Shown here: positions 33,076-42,274 of the stretch, in pieces | Layout of the letters: each line of letters opens with the position of its first letter | Position numbering within the stretch: the first letter of the stretch is position 1 | Source: Nitrospirota bacterium | GTDB lineage: Bacteria; Nitrospirota; Nitrospiria; Nitrospirales; UBA8639 | Reading direction: 5' to 3' | NCBI GenBank assembly: GCA_027623995.1 | Contig: JAQBUF010000024.1 | Coordinates: 1 to 48,991, forward strand | Length of the DNA stretch: 48,991 nucleotides | The notes under the pieces: model-generated | What the model was told of the DNA's origin: nothing | Seen by the model: only the letters and a program-made list of their open reading frames with translations | The model's database searches: none | Program-made: the position numbers and the translations under genes

Positions 33076-33292
33076 TTCAATCTGTCTTATGCGTTGGGTG
33101 CGGCTGGGCTGTTGCCCCGAATCGACGTTTTGGCGAGGGCTGTCTGGGCGGAGAGAGTTTCTGAGCCATTTTATTCGTGGCAGTATACCAGGGACCCGTA
33201 GGCCCGCGCATGGGCAAGAATGGTTTTTGGTCCTTTTGCCGAAACAAAAGGACCTCGTCTGCAGGGCCAATACCTGCATATAAATACTTACC
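33076..33292 (+). repeat. Structured repeat family 1, copy C (long)
   Basis: This is a direct repeat of copy B from TCTGTCTTATGCGTTGGGTG to TGCATATAAATA, clearly diverged in the middle but collinear, including GAGTTTCTGAGCCATTTTAT. The first hairpin is GGTCCTTTTG/CAAAAGGACC, as in copy A. It ends at the stop codon of ruvB. Confidence 0.8.
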
Positions 33293-34292
33293 CAAACAAA
33301 TCTTTAGTCTTGCCAAAATGCTGAAACGCTTTGGCCGTCACCTGCCTGCCTCGGGCAGTACGATCAAGGTATCCAGATTGAAGGAGGAAGGGTTCGTACA
33401 CATCTTCGAGAGTCGCTTTTTCTTCTTGCACGGCAGCGGCGAGCGCTTCGACGCCCACGGGGCCACCGTTAAATTTATCCAAAATTGTCAGCAGAATTTT
33501 TCGATCCATGTCGTCGAAGCCTGCGGCATCGACGCCTAGCCATTCCAGTGCATCCTGCGCGACTTTTTGCGTGATCACCCCTTCGGCTTTCACCTCGGCA
33601 AAATCTCTCACGCGTTTGATAAGTCGATTGGCAATGCGTGGCGTGCCACGGGCGCGTCTGCCGATTTCGGTGGCGCCTCCTGGCTCAATCGCAACCCCTA
33701 ATAATCCTGCTGAGCGATTCACGATGATGTCCAATTCTTCCGCCGTGTAAAAGTCGAGACGGTAGACCAGGCCGAATCGTTCACGAAGGGGTGAGGTGAG
33801 TGCTCCGGCTTTGGTGGTTGCGCCGACGAGCGTAAATGGCGGCAAGTCGAGTTTCATAGTCCGCGTGGCTGGTCCTTGGCCGATCACCAAATCAATTTGA
33901 AAGTCTTCCATGGCTGGATACAAGGCTTCTTCGACCCCTGGCGGCAGGCGATGGATTTCATCGATGAAGAGAACATCGTGTGTTTGTAAGTTGGTCAGAA
34001 TGGCGGCAAGGTCACCGGCATGGTTCAGTACGAGCCCTGATGTGGCTCGAATAGTCCCACCCATTTCTTTGGCGATGATATGGGCAATGGTGGTTTTGCC
34101 TAAACCGGGTGGGCCGTAAAAAATGGCGTGGTCTAAAGGTTCGTTCCGTCGATGTGCGGCTTCCATGCACACGCGGAGGGATTCTTTCATCCGTTCCTGA
34201 CCGATGTATTCGTCAAGCGATTGTGGCCGAAGGGAGCCTTCGTTGTGCTGTTCTTCGTCTAGGGGATGGTTGGCGACCAGGCGGTCTTCCAT
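33288..34292 (-). CDS. ruvB: Holliday junction branch migration ATPase RuvB
   Basis: This 334-residue protein has [11 protein letters not shown], Walker [10 protein letters not shown], Walker [10 protein letters not shown], the sensor segment [21 protein letters not shown] and the winged-helix end ([20 protein letters not shown]). RuvB drives branch migration with RuvA. Neither ruvA nor ruvC is adjacent. The gene's last codons touch repeat copy C, yet the length is normal. Confidence 0.96.
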   Translation of the reverse strand: MEDRLVANHPLDEEQHNEGSLRPQSLDEYIGQERMKESLRVCMEAAHRRNEPLDHAIFYGPPGLGKTTIAHIIAKEMGGTIRATSGLVLNHAGDLAAILTNLQTHDVLFIDEIHRLPPGVEEALYPAMEDFQIDLVIGQGPATRTMKLDLPPFTLVGATTKAGALTSPLRERFGLVYRLDFYTAEELDIIVNRSAGLLGVAIEPGGATEIGRRARGTPRIANRLIKRVRDFAEVKAEGVITQKVAQDALEWLGVDAAGFDDMDRKILLTILDKFNGGPVGVEALAAAVQEEKATLEDVYEPFLLQSGYLDRTARGRQVTAKAFQHFGKTKDLFG

Positions 34293-34417
34293 GGTATGCG
34301 TGTGATGAGCGGGGATACCTGTTTGAGGTTACGGAATAATGCGACGGGTCTCATATACTCACCGCCGCGATCAAAAAATACAACAAGGTTTCACACGAAA
34401 ACTTGTTGGCCTTGATA

Positions 34418-34975
34418 TTAGAACGTGTAGCATTCCTGCGAAATGGCCGCCGATGGTGTAAAGATGACGTTCACGTCTCGACCCAGGTGGCTGATGATAA
34501 AACCTTTTTGCTCGAAACACAGGCGCGCACCCATGAGGTTTTCATCGCCATATTCTTCAGGGCCCATCAGGTCGCGGATTTCTTTCACAGTTTCAGCCGT
34601 AAGCACTCGACGAAACAGGCCGCGTGTTTTGTGGGAGAATCGATTATTGATGAAGATGAGATCCACTTTACCATCGGTAATTTGCACGCCGGCCATTGGC
34701 GCGGTGGGATTGGATTGGTCCCACATCGTGACAAACTGGCCAACTTGCTCTACTCGGACTCCAGGGATTTTTTGGTTCACGAGCGTTTCGATGGCGTCGA
34801 TTTCAGAATCACCAAGTTTGACTTGATAGAGAGAGACTTCTTTGCTGTTGACGTCTGCAGGGTCGGCTACGCTATTGCGAGTTAATTCGTATTTTTTGGC
34901 CATGACCTCTGCGCCCATGACAGGGAGGATTAGGGTCAGGGTTATACTCAATGCCATGAGGGCCTTAATGCGCAT
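34418..34975 (-). CDS. Secreted protein of unknown function
   Basis: The 185-residue product has a signal peptide (RIKALMALSITLTLILPVMG). The start at ATG 34975 is fixed by AAGGAGG six bases upstream; the longer frame is not used. Two cysteines (ARLCFEQKG, SQECYTF) near the C terminus may form a disulfide. The mature part is a mixed alpha/beta domain with GVQITDGKVDLIFINNRFS. The gene is monocistronic, divergent from uvrA. The family is not recognised. Confidence 0.6.
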   Translation of the reverse strand: MRIKALMALSITLTLILPVMGAEVMAKKYELTRNSVADPADVNSKEVSLYQVKLGDSEIDAIETLVNQKIPGVRVEQVGQFVTMWDQSNPTAPMAGVQITDGKVDLIFINNRFSHKTRGLFRRVLTAETVKEIRDLMGPEEYGDENLMGARLCFEQKGFIISHLGRDVNVIFTPSAAISQECYTF

Positions 34976-35148
34976 GAAAACCTCCTTCACCAGGTCTATC
35001 GATGTTGGATCGTTGCCGGCGGGATTGAATTTCAAAAGAAAATGGCTTCTCCGCTGATTGTAACTGACGGTTTCTTCATAATCAAATTGCGGTGGCGCGA
35101 CTGACTAGGATATTGTCGCACGTTCCAATGCAGGAGATGAACACCTCT

Positions 35149-37656
35149 ATGAACCAAGTGATCCACATCAAAGGTGCGCGCGAACATAACCTGAAAAACC
35201 TGGATCTCGTGATCCCTCGCGACCAGCTTGTCGTGATTACGGGGCTTAGCGGTTCAGGAAAGTCGTCTCTGGCGTTCGACACTATTTATGCCGAAGGCCA
35301 GCGGCGATACGTCGAATCGTTGTCGGCCTATGCCCGCCAGTTTCTCGAGCAAATGGGCAAGCCGGATGTGGATTCCATTGAAGGCCTCTCTCCCGCTATT
35401 TCTATCGAACAAAAAAGCACCAGCCATAATCCGCGTTCCACGGTGGGTACGGTCACCGAAATTTACGACTACCTGCGGTTACTCTTTGCGAGAGTCGGGC
35501 GACCCTTCTGTGTCAGTTGTGGGGAGCCCATCACCGCGCAAACGGTTCAGCAAATGGTCGATGCCATTCAATCGTTACCGGTAGGCGCGAAGTTTCAAGT
35601 GCTGGCTCCGATCGTCCGTGGACGAAAAGGTGAGTATCGGAAAGAACTGTTGGCTGCGCGAAAGTCTGGGTTTATCCGTGCGCGCGTGGATGGCAAGATC
35701 GTGGATTTGGGCGAGACCATTTCGTTAGAAAAGCAAAAGAAACACACGATAGAAATTGTCGTCGATCGACTCATTATGAAGGATGAGGAATCGTTACGCC
35801 GTCGATTAGCCGATTCTGTGGAAACTGCGTTAAAGCTGGCACAGGGGTTAGTGGGCATTCTCACCGACGATGGTGCTGTCGCGCTTTATAGCGAGAAGCT
35901 GGCCTGTATTAATTGCGGTGTCAGCTATCCGGAAATTACACCACGCGTGTTCTCTTTTAACAGCCCGCATGGGGCTTGCCCGGCCTGTGATGGCATCGGG
36001 TTCGTGGTTTCGGGTTGCCCTGAAGGGCAGAGTTACGGTGAAGACAATGTTTGTACGGTATGTCATGGCGCGCGACTAAAACCTGAGAGCTTAGCGGTGA
36101 AGGTAGGGACTAAGTCCATTGCCGACCTGACGCAGTTTTCTATTCGAGATGCCGCGGGGTTTTTCGATCTGCTGGAGTTGAGCGAGCGGGAACGAATGAT
36201 CGGGCAACGCATTCTTAAAGAGATTCGTGAACGATTGGAATTTTTGTTGAACGTAGGCTTGGACTATTTAACTTTGGACCGTGCTGCCGCCACGCTGTCA
36301 GGCGGGGAGGGACAGCGCATTCGCTTGGCCACACAAATCGGATCTGGACTGGTGGGCGTGTTGTACATTTTGGATGAACCGAGCATCGGCCTGCATCAAC
36401 GCGATAACCGTCGGTTATTGCAAACCCTTCTTCGTTTACGCGACATGGGGAATACCGTCGTGGTGGTGGAGCATGATGCCGAGACTATGTTGGCTGCGGA
36501 TCATTTGGTGGATATGGGGCCGGGCGCGGGAGTGCATGGGGGCTATATCGTCGCCCAAGGCACACCGATCGAGGTCACTAATAATCCTGAGTCGCTCACT
36601 GGGCAATATCTCCGTGGGTCTGCCCAGGTGACCCTGCCTTCTCGAAACAGAGCGCCCAAAGGGTTTCTGACCATTGAGAAAGCGACCAAGCACAATTTAA
36701 AAACGGTGACCGCGAAGATCCCCTTGGGACAATTCACCTGTGTGACCGGTGTCTCCGGTTCTGGGAAAAGTTCGTTGATTTTAGAGGTCTTATTCCCGTC
36801 CCTGTCGCAGCTGTTGTATCAGAAGAAACCCAAGATCGAGGGTTGCAAAGCCATCAAAGGCGCGGATGCCCTCGATAAGGTTGTCGATATTGATCAATCG
36901 CCGATTGGTCGAACGCCGAGGTCAAACCCTGCCACCTACACGGGCTTGTTTACGTTTATTCGCGATTTGTTTGCGGGGCTCCCAGAGTCACGCGTACGGG
37001 GGTACAAGCCGGGTCGCTATAGTTTTAATGTCAAAGGTGGGCGATGTGAAGCCTGTCAAGGCGATGGGCTCATCAAAATCGAAATGCATTTTCTCCCAGA
37101 TGTGTATGTGACCTGTGAGGTCTGTAAGGGGCAGCGGTACAATCGCGAGACGCTTGACGTTCAGCATAAGGGGAAAAATATTGCGGAGATTTTGAATATG
37201 ACTGTGGCGGAGGCGTTGGAATTTTTCGAGCACATTCCGCCGATCAAAACCAAACTGCAAACTTTAGCGGATGTTGGGTTGCATTATATCAAAGTTGGGC
37301 AATCAGCGACCACGTTATCGGGGGGCGAGGCGCAGCGGGTAAAATTGTCGCGGGAATTATCGAAACGGGCGACGGGGCGGACCATGTATATTCTCGATGA
37401 GCCGACCACCGGGCTGCATTTTGCCGATGTGCAACGGTTGTTGGATGTGCTCCATCGTTTGGTGGAAACAGGGAATACCGTCCTCGTCATCGAGCACAAT
37501 TTGGATGTGATTCGGAATGCGGACTGGATCCTCGATATGGGCCCCGACGGTGGGGATCGCGGTGGCGAGTTGGTCGAAGTGGGATCCCCTGCCGATCTTA
37601 TTCAATCCGGCACCTCATGGACGGCGCAAGTGCTGCGGGAATCTCAGGAATCCTAG
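35149..37656 (+). CDS. uvrA: Excinuclease ABC subunit A lacking the insertion domain
   Basis: In this 835-residue UvrA (an earlier GTG would add 19 residues) the first ABC half has GLSGSGKSS at 32-40, and the UvrB-binding region is present ([10 protein letters not shown] to the [10 protein letters not shown] zinc motif). The second ABC half has GVSGSGKSS and CEACQGDG...CEVCKGQR. The two CxxC pairs that flank the insertion domain are at 277/280 and 302/305, only about 21 residues apart, where E. coli UvrA has about 120. The missing 100 residues explain the length (usual about 940). The damage-recognition ATPase should otherwise be complete. uvrB and uvrC are not nearby. Confidence 0.9.
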   Translation: MNQVIHIKGAREHNLKNLDLVIPRDQLVVITGLSGSGKSSLAFDTIYAEGQRRYVESLSAYARQFLEQMGKPDVDSIEGLSPAISIEQKSTSHNPRSTVGTVTEIYDYLRLLFARVGRPFCVSCGEPITAQTVQQMVDAIQSLPVGAKFQVLAPIVRGRKGEYRKELLAARKSGFIRARVDGKIVDLGETISLEKQKKHTIEIVVDRLIMKDEESLRRRLADSVETALKLAQGLVGILTDDGAVALYSEKLACINCGVSYPEITPRVFSFNSPHGACPACDGIGFVVSGCPEGQSYGEDNVCTVCHGARLKPESLAVKVGTKSIADLTQFSIRDAAGFFDLLELSERERMIGQRILKEIRERLEFLLNVGLDYLTLDRAAATLSGGEGQRIRLATQIGSGLVGVLYILDEPSIGLHQRDNRRLLQTLLRLRDMGNTVVVVEHDAETMLAADHLVDMGPGAGVHGGYIVAQGTPIEVTNNPESLTGQYLRGSAQVTLPSRNRAPKGFLTIEKATKHNLKTVTAKIPLGQFTCVTGVSGSGKSSLILEVLFPSLSQLLYQKKPKIEGCKAIKGADALDKVVDIDQSPIGRTPRSNPATYTGLFTFIRDLFAGLPESRVRGYKPGRYSFNVKGGRCEACQGDGLIKIEMHFLPDVYVTCEVCKGQRYNRETLDVQHKGKNIAEILNMTVAEALEFFEHIPPIKTKLQTLADVGLHYIKVGQSATTLSGGEAQRVKLSRELSKRATGRTMYILDEPTTGLHFADVQRLLDVLHRLVETGNTVLVIEHNLDVIRNADWILDMGPDGGDRGGELVEVGSPADLIQSGTSWTAQVLRESQES

Positions 37657-37663
37657 AAGTCTG

Positions 37664-37840
37664 TTATTTCTTCTTGTAAATATTTAGCCCGATTTTTTCT
37701 TCACGCTCTGGAAGGTTCACATTGCCCTCTGTGGAAGCGATGATAATCGTCTTGCCAGAGGAGGATGGCCCGAAATCTTGGGTAAGATCGACTTTGATTG
37801 TCAGCATGGTGCCTTCGACGGTCATTTCTACGTTTTTCAT
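37664..37840 (-). CDS. Small protein of unknown function (58 residues)
   Basis: The ATG at 37840 follows AAGAAGGG at six bases; the ATG two codons earlier touches that site. The product (KNVEMTVEGTMLTIKVDLTQ...GKTIIIASTEGN) looks like one small beta-rich domain with a basic end. It lies 64 bp from a membrane-protein gene on the same strand and directly after uvrA tail to tail. No family recognised. Confidence 0.6.
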   Translation of the reverse strand: MKNVEMTVEGTMLTIKVDLTQDFGPSSSGKTIIIASTEGNVNLPEREEKIGLNIYKKK

Positions 37841-37896
37841 AATCATCCCTTCTTAATAATGTGCGAGTTGTGCAAATCAGTCGTTGGCTCGCCTTG

Positions 37897-38232
37897 TTAG
37901 CTGAAAAAAACTAAGGACAAGAGCGCCAAACTCCCGACCATATACGGAATAATACAGGAATACAACACGATTTTTTGTGGCGGGATCCCCGTGCTTGAGG
38001 AATATCGCGTGAGATGTTCTTTATAAATGAACTCGTAGGAAAGAATGATCACGGCCAAAGTGAGGGTGATGGCTCGGCTTGTGCGGGGAAAAGTGTAGAC
38101 CCCGCTAAGTAGAAAATCCAGGGTGAAAAATCCGCTCCAGGCCAATAAGGGAACGGCGAGGACGATGTGGATAATGGCGGTCAAAGGCCAGCGATGGCTC
38201 TTTTTCGAAACTGGCTGGGTAGAGGCACTCAT
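37897..38232 (-). CDS. Small membrane protein with three predicted helices
   Basis: The 111-residue product starts at the internal ATG 38232; the longer frame overlaps the zinc-finger gene and reads nothing sensible there. Membrane helices lie at about residues 18-40, 52-68 and 88-108. No motif is recognised. It lies 29 bp after the zinc-finger gene, probably cotranscribed. Confidence 0.55.
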   Translation of the reverse strand: MSASTQPVSKKSHRWPLTAIIHIVLAVPLLAWSGFFTLDFLLSGVYTFPRTSRAITLTLAVIILSYEFIYKEHLTRYSSSTGIPPQKIVLYSCIIPYMVGSLALLSLVFFS

Positions 38233-38261
38233 GGCACGACAGGATTTCTCGGCTTTGCCAC

Positions 38262-38510
38262 TCAACCGGTGGGCTGATCTGGCGGATGATCGCAGGAAAG
38301 GCAGACACGCGGACGGCGTTTGAGGAATTTCACTTTTCCACTGGCCAGACAGGCATAGTGCACGAACCTGCCACAGAGGGAACACCGTTGCCAGCCGCCT
38401 TTGAGCAGGGTGGTGTTCCGAGAGAGTTCTTGATCACATACCCCACAATGTTCGGCTTCAATGCCCAGCAACAGTGGTGCCCATTCACCTGCCCCTTGTC
38501 GAATACTCAT
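38262..38510 (-). CDS. Small double zinc-finger protein
   Basis: The 82-residue protein has four pairs of zinc ligands: CGVCDQ, CSLCGR, HYAC and CLSCDH. The spacing resembles treble-clef/RING-FYVE-like fingers, unusual in bacteria but seen in small adaptor proteins. It is first of a short minus-strand run with the small membrane protein. Function unknown. Confidence 0.6.
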   Translation of the reverse strand: MSIRQGAGEWAPLLLGIEAEHCGVCDQELSRNTTLLKGGWQRCSLCGRFVHYACLASGKVKFLKRRPRVCLSCDHPPDQPTG

Positions 38511-38561
38511 AGGGCCGGAGTATATCTGGTGGCTCGGGAAAAATACAAATGAGGAATGTGG

Positions 38562-38650
38562 AATGGGGTTTCGCCCCCATACGACGAGTCACTTTTGCCG
38601 AAACAAAAGGACCTCGTCGCGCGGGCGCGAAAGCCCGCATAAATAAATCT
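38562..38650 (+). repeat. Structured repeat family 1, copy D
   Basis: The left arm of the first hairpin is of the copy B type (CACTTTTG) and the right arm is of the copy A/C type (CAAAAGGAC), so its outer pairs are disturbed. The second hairpin is a different but fully paired version: GCGGGC, loop GCGAAA, GCCCGC. An outer CGACGAG/CTCGTCG pairing is kept. Confidence 0.7.
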
Positions 38651-38761
38651 TCTTCCACTAAATCCGAACGCGAACACTTCGCATGAACACCTTGTTTGAC
38701 ACCCCCCTACCCCTTTGCTAGCCTCTCGATCCGCAAAAAATAATCTTTGAAAGGTTCTTGT

Positions 38762-39661
38762 ATGTCCATCGATATTGGGAAATATCTGGAAGAAAAACGA
38801 CAGCTCGTTGATCGATATTTGGAAACGCATCTTCCGCCGGTCGGTACTTCGCCAGCGGTGTTGCACGAGGCCATTCGCTATAGCCTGCTGGCTGGTGGGA
38901 AACGAATTCGTCCTATTTTGACGATTGCGGCAGCCGAAGCCATTGGGCCTCCTCCTTTATCATTGCCTCCCGTGGCATGTGCGTTTGAATTCATTCACAC
39001 CTATTCGCTGATTCATGATGATCTGCCGGCGATGGATAATGATGACTTTCGGCGCGGGAAGCCGACGAATCACAAAGTGTATGGCGACGGCATGGCGATT
39101 TTAGCGGGAGATGGCTTGCAAACGATGGCGTTTGAATGGTGCAGCCGGGCCGATCTCGTGATTGATATCGATCCGCGAACCCAGGTGCAAATTATTGCCG
39201 AACTCGCTTTAGGGTCTGGCAATGATGGCATGGTGGGTGGCCAGGTATTGGATATTCAGGCCGAGAATCAACAAGAGATCAGCCTGGAGGAGTTGCAAAA
39301 CATTCATGCGCATAAAACCGGCAAGCTGATTCGTGCTGCGGTGCGAGTGGGGGCATTGTTATCTGGGGCTGGCATGACACAATTTGAACAGCTGACGAAA
39401 TATGCCGAGGATATTGGCTTGGCCTTTCAAATCGCGGATGATGTGTTGAATGTGACTGGCACACGCGAGGAATTGGGCAAGGATGCCAACACGGATGCGG
39501 AGCGCGGCAAGCAAACCTATCCCTCGTTTTATGGTCTCGAGGGGGCCAAGAAGCTCGCGCAAGAATGTGCTGACCGCGCGATTGGACGACTTGCGAGTTT
39601 TGATGATAAAGCCGATCCGTTACGTGGGATTGCGCAGTATATTGTGAGCCGTCGGAAGTAG
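38762..39661 (+). CDS. ispA: Polyprenyl synthetase, likely farnesyl/geranylgeranyl diphosphate synthase
   Basis: This 299-residue trans-prenyltransferase has GGKRIRPIL near 45, the first aspartate-rich motif HDDLPAMDNDDFRRG and the second motif FQIADDVLNVTG. DDxxxxD spacing and aromatic residues before it fit the short-chain IspA group. It supplies C15 or C20 units for hopanoids, carotenoids and quinones, whose genes (hpnA, cruF, ubiE) lie in the window. I start it at ATG 38762; an upstream TTG adds five residues. Confidence 0.9.
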   Translation: MSIDIGKYLEEKRQLVDRYLETHLPPVGTSPAVLHEAIRYSLLAGGKRIRPILTIAAAEAIGPPPLSLPPVACAFEFIHTYSLIHDDLPAMDNDDFRRGKPTNHKVYGDGMAILAGDGLQTMAFEWCSRADLVIDIDPRTQVQIIAELALGSGNDGMVGGQVLDIQAENQQEISLEELQNIHAHKTGKLIRAAVRVGALLSGAGMTQFEQLTKYAEDIGLAFQIADDVLNVTGTREELGKDANTDAERGKQTYPSFYGLEGAKKLAQECADRAIGRLASFDDKADPLRGIAQYIVSRRK

Positions 39662-40101
39662 GTTTTTCTTACGGCTTGCCTCTTCTAGACGATTTTTTTA
39701 TTGTATCCAGGCTTATTTCCCTTCTGATTTGTATTCTTTGCTATCTGCGTATTCCTCATGAATTTCAGTTGAGATCTGTTCCCTTTCTTCCTTCCGGAAT
39801 TTTTCGAAATTTCCCTAGCCTCACATTTGGTTCATCTCGATTCGTTGGAATTCTTCCAGAATAATTAAGCTCTTTCTGATCCACCGTTTTTTTTCCCACG
39901 GGCGTTTTTGTTTTTTTGATCGTTCGTGGTACATATGAATCCAGCTTGAGGCCCGAATATTCATACTTTACTAATTCCTCCTTCTGCCGAAAACATCTGG
40001 GTATCGGATCATCATTGAAAATTACGTCTTCCTAGTCTGGTAACTAGCCGTCGCTGTTGATGGTAGGGATCATGAGGGATTCTAACCCTGGAGGTCTACC
40101 A
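39662..40101. other. Intergenic region before the HDOD gene
   Basis: About 440 bp. The plus strand is strongly pyrimidine-rich with several T-runs. No repeat, hairpin with T-run or promoter pair that I trust is present. A 62-codon frame at its left end lacks a ribosome-binding site. Confidence 0.5.
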
Positions 40102-40971
40102 ATGCCATCTCTTGCAAATCCGGACGCTGCCTCCTTGGAAGATTTGTTATTGCCGATTTTAGAGAAACTTGGAAGAAAAGAATTCGATCTTCCACCCCTC
40201 CCCCAAGTAGCGACCAGAGTGCTGGCGCTTACCACCGATCCTGATGCGGACGCAGCTCAACTCACGGCACTCATTCAACAAGATCCGGTACTCGCGTCAA
40301 AAATATTTCAGACAGCCAATTCTGCAGGTCTTGGTGCCTCGAGGAAGATCGAATCCCTCCAACAAGCTATTGCTTGGCTTGGGCTCAATAACGTGGCGGG
40401 ATCGGCGTTTTCCCTGTCGGTACAATCCGGCGTCTTCAATGTGAAAGGCTATACCCAAGAGGTAAAAGGTTTGTGGTCGCATGCCTTGGCCACGGGGTTC
40501 TATGCCAAAATGATTTCCGGGCAGATTGGACAAGAACCAGAAACAGCATTTCTCTGTGGGTTGTTGCATGGAATTGGGAAGCCATTTGTCGTCCATACGG
40601 TCAATCAGTATGGGCAAAAACCTGATTCTCCGTTGTCTTGGGATATGATGTTACAGCTTATGCAAGAATCGTATGTCGAAGTCGGTTGGCATTTGGGGGA
40701 AGCCTGGGATTTCCCCGTTCCCGTGAAAGAGGCCATTAACCTTCATGGAGATCATGCCTTTCATCTTGCCAATTCTCCAACGAAGGGGGCGGTGATTACG
40801 TGTTTGGCCAAACATCTTGCCAATCATTTCCTTGACCCAGAGGCGATCTCAGAAGAGGTTCTACGAGGGTTGCCGGTGGTTCAGGCCCTTGGGATTAAAG
40901 AAGAGGGGATGACGGCGTTACTTGATTGCCGCAATCTCATTGAGGTGCAAGTTCAGGCCATGCTTATCTGA
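40102..40971 (+). CDS. HDOD-domain protein
   Basis: In this 289-residue protein the HDOD fold spans about residues 25-225: LPPLPQVATRVLALT, LTALIQQDPVLASKIFQTANSA-like segment, SLQQAIAWLGLN, and LCGLLHGIGKP. HDOD proteins are HD-like signalling modules that mostly lack phosphodiesterase residues; here LLHGIG keeps a histidine but the full HD metal set is not evident. The start at 40102 follows GGAGG by eight bases. No partner signalling domain is fused. It lies between ispA and hpnA. Confidence 0.85.
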   Translation: MPSLANPDAASLEDLLLPILEKLGRKEFDLPPLPQVATRVLALTTDPDADAAQLTALIQQDPVLASKIFQTANSAGLGASRKIESLQQAIAWLGLNNVAGSAFSLSVQSGVFNVKGYTQEVKGLWSHALATGFYAKMISGQIGQEPETAFLCGLLHGIGKPFVVHTVNQYGQKPDSPLSWDMMLQLMQESYVEVGWHLGEAWDFPVPVKEAINLHGDHAFHLANSPTKGAVITCLAKHLANHFLDPEAISEEVLRGLPVVQALGIKEEGMTALLDCRNLIEVQVQAMLI

Positions 40972-41165
40972 GCAGAAATTCAATGATATTCTGTACTGCC
41001 TTGTAAAGAAGACCCCATTCTTCTTACACTCTCGTGTTTGGAAAATACATTCGACCGCCCCCACAGACCCCTTTAGGAGTGTTGGTGCCGGGGCCGGTTG
41101 AAAGAATCGTATGATCTTACAATATTTCCCTTTTCTTTCTTCCCTCATTTTTTAAAGTTCTCCTC

Positions 41166-42152
41166 ATGAAAGCCTTAGTCACAGGGGCCACAGGGTTTAT
41201 TGGATCGGCAGTCGCACGTGCGCTAGTTGCTGGTGGTACCGAGGTGCGGGTACTCGTCCGTTCTGGGACAGACCTTCGGGCGCTTGATGGGTTGTCGGTG
41301 GAATCGGTGCAGGGCGACTTATGCGATGCTGCGTCTTTACGGACTGCTCTGGGTGGCTGCCAGCAGTTATATCATGTGGCGGCCCATTATGCGTTATGGG
41401 CTCGCGATCCGTCGGTGTTTTATCGAGTTAATGTGGATGGGACGAAGGCCCTGATGGACGCGGCTCGGGAAGTTGGGATTGAACGAATTGTCTACACGAG
41501 CTCTGTCGCGGCTCTTGGGGTCCCGGTACCGGGTGGCGTGGCGAATGAGGAAACTCAATCTTCTTTGGAACACATGATTGGCGATTACAAGCGGTCGAAG
41601 TATTTGGCTGAGCAGGAAGTGTTAAAGTTCGCGAAATCAGGGTTGCCCGTGGTGATTGTGAACCCCTCGGCTCCGATTGGTGTGTTTGATGTGAAACCCA
41701 CGCCTACCGGACAAATTGTGGTGGACTTTATGAAGGGGCGGATCCCAGCCTATATGGAAACGGGGATGAATTTGACGGATGTTGAAGATGTGGCGGTGGG
41801 GCATCTACGTGCTATGGAGCGTGGGCGAATTGGAGAGCGGTATATCCTCGGCAATCGCAATCTGATGCTGCGTGATATTTTTGAGATGTTGAGTGCGATT
41901 ACCGGTGTGAAGGCGCCGACGATCAAGTTGCCCCGTGGGTTCGTGTTGCCGTTGGCGCATATTAATCAATGGATCGCCGATTATGTGACCCATCAAACCC
42001 CGCGAATCCCCCTTGAAGGAGTGCGGATGGCCAAGTACTTGATGCATTATGATTGCTCGAAAGCTGTTCGGGAACTTGACTTGCCGCAGACGCCGGTAGA
42101 AGTGGCGTTAGAAAAGGCGGTGCGGTGGTTTCGGGATCATGGCTACGCGTGA
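41166..42152 (+). CDS. hpnA: Hopanoid-associated sugar epimerase HpnA
   Basis: This 328-residue extended SDR/NAD-dependent epimerase has VTGATGFIGSAVARAL at the N terminus, LYHVAAHYALWA, the active-site YTSSVAALG and DYKRSKYLAEQ (YxxxK). The HAAHYALWARDP-type motif and length match HpnA. The family lies in hopanoid side-chain loci, though its exact substrate is not fixed. A family 3 repeat starts at its stop codon, and cruF follows after 122 bp. Confidence 0.87.
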   Translation: MKALVTGATGFIGSAVARALVAGGTEVRVLVRSGTDLRALDGLSVESVQGDLCDAASLRTALGGCQQLYHVAAHYALWARDPSVFYRVNVDGTKALMDAAREVGIERIVYTSSVAALGVPVPGGVANEETQSSLEHMIGDYKRSKYLAEQEVLKFAKSGLPVVIVNPSAPIGVFDVKPTPTGQIVVDFMKGRIPAYMETGMNLTDVEDVAVGHLRAMERGRIGERYILGNRNLMLRDIFEMLSAITGVKAPTIKLPRGFVLPLAHINQWIADYVTHQTPRIPLEGVRMAKYLMHYDCSKAVRELDLPQTPVEVALEKAVRWFRDHGYA

Positions 42153-42262
42153 AGCGTCATGCGTGAAGCGTGAAGGGTCAAAAAAAGATATTATCCGAAT
42201 TTTATACGCATTACTCATCACGCTTTACCCATCACGACTCTTCTTTCATTCATCACTCATAA
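42150..42262 (+). repeat. Family 3 inverted repeat after hpnA
   Basis: Repeated GCGTGAAGCGT units at the left and CATCACGCTTTACCCATCACG at the right can pair imperfectly into a long hairpin, as at 21656-21745. It fills the hpnA-cruF gap. Confidence 0.6.
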
Positions 42263-42274
42263 AGTAATTTTCCC

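Noticed and set aside
33052-33316. Several frames of 66-79 codons across repeat copy C
   Set aside because: They lie in the structured repeat and are not kept in copy B, so they are not coding.
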